Assembly: GCA_036505275.1 (NCBI GenBank) | Contig: DASXTS010000212.1 | Location: 1-7,951, forward strand | Reading direction: 5' to 3' | DNA length: 7,951 nt | Origin: DASXTS01 sp036505275 | GTDB lineage: Bacteria > Actinomycetota > Actinomycetes > Mycobacteriales > Pseudonocardiaceae | Part shown: positions 5,459 to 7,951 of the stretch, piece by piece | Layout: each line of letters starts with the position of its first letter | Numbering within the stretch: the first letter of the stretch is position 1 | Notes under the pieces: generated by a model | Told to the model about the DNA's origin: nothing | Seen by the model: only the letters and a program-made list of their open reading frames with translations | Database searches by the model: none | Program-made: the position numbers and the translations under genes

Positions 5459-6244
5459 ATGCAGACCGTGGTTTCGGCCGACGGCACTCGAATCGCGTAC
5501 GACCGGTTGGGTGAGGGACCACCGGTGGTCCTGATGGGCGGTGCGCTCAACGACCGGCAGACCACCGCGCCGATTGCGGAGCTGCTGGCGCCGCGGTTCA
5601 CGGTGTTCAACTACGACCGTCGCCGCCGTGGTGGCAGCGGGGACACCCCGCCGTACGCGATCGACCGCGAGATCGAGGACCTGGCCGCGATGATCGCCGA
5701 AGCCGGCGGGTCGGCGTTCCTGTTCGCCAACTGCACCGGCGGCATGCTCGCGCTGGAGGCGGCCGCCCGCGGTGTCGGCGTCACCAGGCTGGCGCTGTAC
5801 GAGCCGCCGTACATTGTCGACGATGGCCAGCCGAGAATGGACGAGGCGTACCGGACCCGGCTGGCCGAGCTGATCGCCGAGGGCCGCAACGGCGAGGCCG
5901 TCGAGCACTTCATGATCAACGCGGTCGGCATCCCGCCCGAGCTGGCGGCCAAGCGGCGAATGCTGCCGATCTGGCCGGCGCTCGAGGCGCTCGCCCCCTC
6001 GCTGGTCTACGACGCCGTAATCGCCGGCGACAACTCGCTGCCACCGCTGCCGCGGCTCGCCGACGTCACCGTCCCGACCCTGGTCATCGACGGCGGGGCC
6101 AGCCCGGACTGGCAGCGCAACTCGGTCAAGGCCTTGGTGGACGCGCTGCCGGACGCGCGGCAGCGGTCCGCCCCGGGGCAGAACCACAGGCTGGTCGCGG
6201 AGGCCGTGGCGCCGCTGCTGGAGGAGTTCCTTGCGGCTCGATAG
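5459..6244 (+). CDS. alpha/beta-hydrolase with Cys at the nucleophile position
   Basis: This 261-residue cytosolic protein has no signal peptide and shows the alpha/beta-hydrolase order. Strand PPVVLMGGALNDR (21-33) carries the oxyanion region, YDRRRRGGSGD spans 52-62, the nucleophile elbow LFANCTGGM is near 88-96, the acid is D211 (LVIDGG), and the base is H243 (PGQNH). Close relatives common in actinomycetes, as I recall them, have GISSG or GHSSG at the elbow. Here Ser is replaced by C92 and the first Gly by Ala, so it may be a Cys hydrolase like dienelactone hydrolase, or have lost esterase activity. The ATG at 5459 follows AAGGAGG (5449-5455). It lies 85 nt after the methyltransferase stop, so may share its transcript. 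That gap holds only a weak CAGCGG/CCGCTG inverted repeat. The function could be hydrolysis of a pathway intermediate, or unrelated to the cluster. Confidence 0.87.
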   Translation: MQTVVSADGTRIAYDRLGEGPPVVLMGGALNDRQTTAPIAELLAPRFTVFNYDRRRRGGSGDTPPYAIDREIEDLAAMIAEAGGSAFLFANCTGGMLALEAAARGVGVTRLALYEPPYIVDDGQPRMDEAYRTRLAELIAEGRNGEAVEHFMINAVGIPPELAAKRRMLPIWPALEALAPSLVYDAVIAGDNSLPPLPRLADVTVPTLVIDGGASPDWQRNSVKALVDALPDARQRSAPGQNHRLVAEAVAPLLEEFLAAR

Positions 6245-6245
6245 T

Positions 6246-6262
6246 CCGCCGCTACCCGGCGG
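6246..6262. terminator. possible short bidirectional hairpin between convergent genes
   Basis: CCGCCG, a five-base loop CTACC and CGGCGG form a 6-bp GC stem covering the 7-bp gap and the last codons of the regulator gene. No T tract follows on either strand. It may serve as a shared terminator, but short GC inverted repeats are common in this base composition. Confidence 0.25.
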
Positions 6263-6917
6263 CGGCCGGTGCTGGCGCGATCCGGAACACCTCGACGAAC
6301 CGCGCGAGCAGGTCGGTGTTCCCGCGCAGCCGCGCGTACCCGCCGGCCGTCAGCTCCTCGGGCGTGATCTGGCCGGCCAGCAGGGCCCGCAGCACCGGGC
6401 CGGTGTCGATCACCAGGTCGGCGTCCGGCAGCGGCCCCTCCGCGACCTGCAGCACGCCGTCGTCGATCCGGACGCCGACCACGATCTCGCCGAGGCGCAG
6501 CTCGAAGCCGGCGTGCAGGCCGCTGGCCGCCTCGGTACCGAACGTGGTGCGCACGGCCATGATCAACGAGTCGGTGGTGACGATCTCGTCCGGCCGCGGA
6601 TCGGCCAGCGACCGTGCGCCCCAGCGGCCGAGCGCCAGGACGGTGTCCTCGAGCTGCCGGCCGTACTCGGTGAGCTCGTAGACGATCGAGCCGTCCGGCC
6701 GGGGCAGCACGCGGCGGCGGACCACGCCGGCCTCCTCCAGCTTCTTCAGCCGAGCGGACAGCACGTTCGTGGGTATCCGTGGCAGGCCGCGCCGCAGATC
6801 GGTGTAGCGCCGCGGGCCCACCAGCAGGTCCCGGACGATCAGCAGCGCCCAGCGCTCCCCGACGAGCTCGAGAGCACGCGCCAGCCCGCAGTACTGCCCG
6901 TACTCCCTCACCGTCAC
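6252..6917 (-). CDS. HxlR-family winged-helix regulator with C-terminal SCP2-like domain
   Basis: This 221-residue protein has an HxlR-type winged helix at about residues 8-100. Typical text is CGLARALELVGERWALLIVRDLL, split here as the C10-to-W23 segment and LLIVRDLLVG, then YTDLRRGLPRIPTNVLSARL (recognition helix) and the wing near 68-84. Residues about 105-215 resemble the SCP2-like sterol/lipid-binding extension found in longer actinobacterial members, a possible ligand pocket. Cys10 sits where several HxlR proteins have a redox-sensing cysteine. It starts with GTG at 6917, with GGAAG six bases upstream. It is divergent from the reductase gene, a frequent arrangement for this family, so self-regulation and control of that gene are likely. 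Control of the cluster is not shown. Confidence 0.9.
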   Translation of the reverse strand: MTVREYGQYCGLARALELVGERWALLIVRDLLVGPRRYTDLRRGLPRIPTNVLSARLKKLEEAGVVRRRVLPRPDGSIVYELTEYGRQLEDTVLALGRWGARSLADPRPDEIVTTDSLIMAVRTTFGTEAASGLHAGFELRLGEIVVGVRIDDGVLQVAEGPLPDADLVIDTGPVLRALLAGQITPEELTAGGYARLRGNTDLLARFVEVFRIAPAPAAAG

Positions 6918-7018
6918 GCTTCCGATCGTACTCTACGATGTACTTGACAAACAGCGCTTGCCTTTAGCAAGCTGAGTTGCAGAACACATGTCGAGTCGCA
7001 ATAGGGAGATCGATCGCC
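6918..7018. promoter_or_regulatory. shared HxlR/reductase promoter with two inverted repeats
   Basis: This divergent 101-bp spacer is AT-richer than its surroundings. ATCGTA-CTC-TACGAT (6925-6939) is a perfect inverted repeat and the best candidate HxlR operator, set against the regulator start. A consensus -35 box TTGACA lies at 6944-6949 on the plus strand, but no good -10 follows at normal spacing. A second inverted repeat GCTTGC-CTTTA-GCAAGC (6956-6972) lies downstream and could be another operator or a 5'-UTR hairpin. The reductase Shine-Dalgarno AGGGAG is near 7003. Confidence 0.55.
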
Positions 7019-7561
7019 ATGAGGAAGATCGTTGCGGGTCTGTTCGCCACCCTGGACGGCGTGGTCGAGGCGCCCGAGAAGTGGCAGTTCGCGTACTTCA
7101 ACGAGGAGGTGGGTCAGTCGATCGGCGCGTCGATGGCGGCCGCCGACGCCATTCTGCTCGGCCGCCGGACCTATGAGGAGTTCGTCCAGTTCTGGCCGCA
7201 CCAGACCGACGACCCGTTCGCCGGGTTCATGAACAACACGCCCAAGTACATCGTTTCCACGACGCTCGGCTCGGTCGACTGGCAGAACTCCACGCTGGTG
7301 CGGGACAACGTCGTCGAGCAGATCACAGAACTGAAGCAGCAGCCGGGCCGGAACATCAATGTGATCGGCAGCCCGACCCTGGTCCGCTCGCTGCTGCGGG
7401 AAAAGCTGCTCGACGAGCTCGCGCTCACGGTGTGCCCGGTCGTGATCGGGACTGGCCAGCACCTGTTCGAGGGCTGGACCGACCAGGTACCGCTGAAGCT
7501 GCTGAGCTCCACGGCGTTCGGCACCGGGGCGGTGTCGGTGAGCTACGAGCCCGCCGAGTAG
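7019..7561 (+). CDS. RibD C-terminal/dihydrofolate reductase-like NADPH reductase
   Basis: This 180-residue protein matches the short, stand-alone RibD_C/DHFR-like family abundant in actinomycetes. MRKIVAGLFATLDGVVEAP opens the Rossmann-like fold, followed by ADAILLGRRTYEEF (about 40-53), VIGSPTLVRSLL and CPVVIGTGQHLFEG, which form the cofactor side. Members are annotated as dihydrofolate reductases from fold similarity, but most have no shown substrate. The ATG at 7019 is chosen because AGGGAG lies 8-16 nt upstream and the protein begins with the family's usual MRK. An upstream in-frame start at 6977 would put the second inverted repeat at the gene edge and lacks a ribosome site. Divergence from an HxlR regulator suggests stress- or ligand-induced expression. 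Confidence 0.9.
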   Translation: MRKIVAGLFATLDGVVEAPEKWQFAYFNEEVGQSIGASMAAADAILLGRRTYEEFVQFWPHQTDDPFAGFMNNTPKYIVSTTLGSVDWQNSTLVRDNVVEQITELKQQPGRNINVIGSPTLVRSLLREKLLDELALTVCPVVIGTGQHLFEGWTDQVPLKLLSSTAFGTGAVSVSYEPAE

Positions 7562-7631
7562 CCGCACACCGGGTGGGGCACGTCGTCAGGACAACAATAC
7601 GAGGTCTGTCGATCTGCGATCTCGTTTCCGG

Positions 7632-7661
7632 GGCGGCCGCGTGGCATTCCACGCGGCCGCC
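7632..7661 (+). terminator. strong hairpin terminator after the reductase gene
   Basis: GGCGGCCGCGTGG, loop CATT, and CCACGCGGCCGCC form a perfect 13-bp stem starting 71 bases after the reductase stop, followed by a short T-poor tail (TTCGGTT). Such U-poor hairpins are usual terminators in GC-rich actinomycetes. The hairpin is itself enclosed by CGTTTCCGG (7623-7631) and CCGGAAACG (7671-7679), which can add an outer 9-bp stem. Confidence 0.8.
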
Positions 7662-7670
7662 TTCGGTTAT

Positions 7671-7686
7671 CCGGAAACGTTTCCGG
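7671..7686. promoter_or_regulatory. candidate operator: 16-bp palindrome before the P450 gene
   Basis: CCGGAAACGTTTCCGG is a perfect palindrome with a central CG, the style of operators bound by LacI-family regulators (GAAACGTTTC core). Further half-sites are CGTTTCCGG at 7623-7631 and TTTCCGG at 7690-7696. It lies 39 bp upstream of the P450 start, where a repressor could block transcription. Alternatively its left arm belongs to the outer terminator stem. Confidence 0.45.
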
Positions 7687-7725
7687 GTCTTTCCGGTAGC
7701 TGACCCGGCCTGAGCACAATAGAAG

Positions 7726-7951
7726 ATGCGTCGCGACTCGGCCGGACGCGACGATGCTGCCGTGACCGAGGTTCTGCATAGCGCCGATTTCCTGTTGGCG
7801 GGCGCGCCGCAGAGACACGCCGGGTACGCCCAGCTATGGGGCGGCCGCCAGGTGCACCGCATCCGCTTGCAGTCCGGCGACATCGGCTGGCTGGTGACCG
7901 GCTACCACGCGGTGCGGCAGGCCCTCAACGACCCGCGCCTGCTCGGGCGCA
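7726..7951 (+). CDS. cytochrome P450, N-terminal fragment cut by window edge
   Basis: About 75 residues are visible. The stretch from YAQLWGGRQVHRIRL to GWLVTGYHAVRQALNDPRL is the standard N-terminal pattern of actinobacterial soluble P450s (beta-1 sheet followed by the B helix). The oxygen-binding, ExxR and haem-cysteine motifs lie beyond the edge, so activity cannot be judged. The frame begins after a TAG at 7720. ATG 7726 has an AGAAG immediately before it, and GTG 7762 is an alternative giving a shorter, also plausible N-terminus. It is separated from the reductase by a terminator and a palindrome, so it probably has its own promoter. The P450 may be a tailoring enzyme of the cluster, but nothing here ties it to a substrate. 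Confidence 0.85.
   Translation, partial: MRRDSAGRDDAAVTEVLHSADFLLAGAPQRHAGYAQLWGGRQVHRIRLQSGDIGWLVTGYHAVRQALNDPRLLGR

Noticed and set aside
6977..7018. Upstream in-frame start for the reductase
   Set aside because: There is no ribosome binding site, and the extra residues do not resemble the family N-terminus, whereas ATG 7019 has AGGGAG and begins MRKIVAG.

Overview
The window is GC-rich DNA with strong G/C bias at third codon positions, GTG as well as ATG starts, and AAGGAGG-type ribosome binding sites. Together with the gene content this points to a secondary-metabolite-producing actinomycete. The genus cannot be fixed from the window. The region looks like part of a specialised-metabolite gene cluster, or its edge, next to housekeeping-like genes.

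Left half (1-4152, all minus strand): one tightly packed operon, read right to left. Its order is an FMN-dependent 4-hydroxymandelate oxidase (Hmo type), a PLP aminotransferase (HpgT type), a two-domain type I extradiol ring-cleavage dioxygenase (VOC fold), and an HpaB-type flavin-dependent phenol hydroxylase that runs off the left edge. Hmo and HpgT are the last two steps of aryl-glycine (4-hydroxyphenylglycine or phenylglycine) biosynthesis. HpaB plus extradiol dioxygenase is a typical phenol-to-catechol-to-ring-cleavage pair. Key catalytic residues are visible in all four. Finding the two modules in one operon is the most interesting feature of the window, and suggests a ring-opened or otherwise remodelled aryl-glycine building block. 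The enzyme that should supply Hmo, hydroxymandelate synthase (HmaS), is not in the window.

Middle (about 4153-4368): a divergent promoter region of about 200 bp with a perfect 15-bp palindrome and a possible 27-residue small ORF whose stop touches the ribosome binding site of the next gene.

Right half: a class-I small-molecule O-methyltransferase and an alpha/beta hydrolase whose nucleophile position carries Cys, both on the plus strand. The hydrolase converges, with a 7-bp gap, on a minus-strand HxlR-family regulator. That regulator is divergent from a RibD/DHFR-like reductase, and inverted repeats lie in the shared promoter. A strong hairpin terminator follows the reductase. After it comes a CCGGAAACG/CGTTTCCGG palindrome with extra half-sites, and then the N-terminus of a cytochrome P450 cut by the right edge.

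No tRNA, rRNA, CRISPR array, transposase or attachment site was recognised. Two in-frame simple repeats lie in the operon: a 15-bp tandem repeat coding the Hmo C-terminal tail, and a Ser-Gly run inside HpgT.
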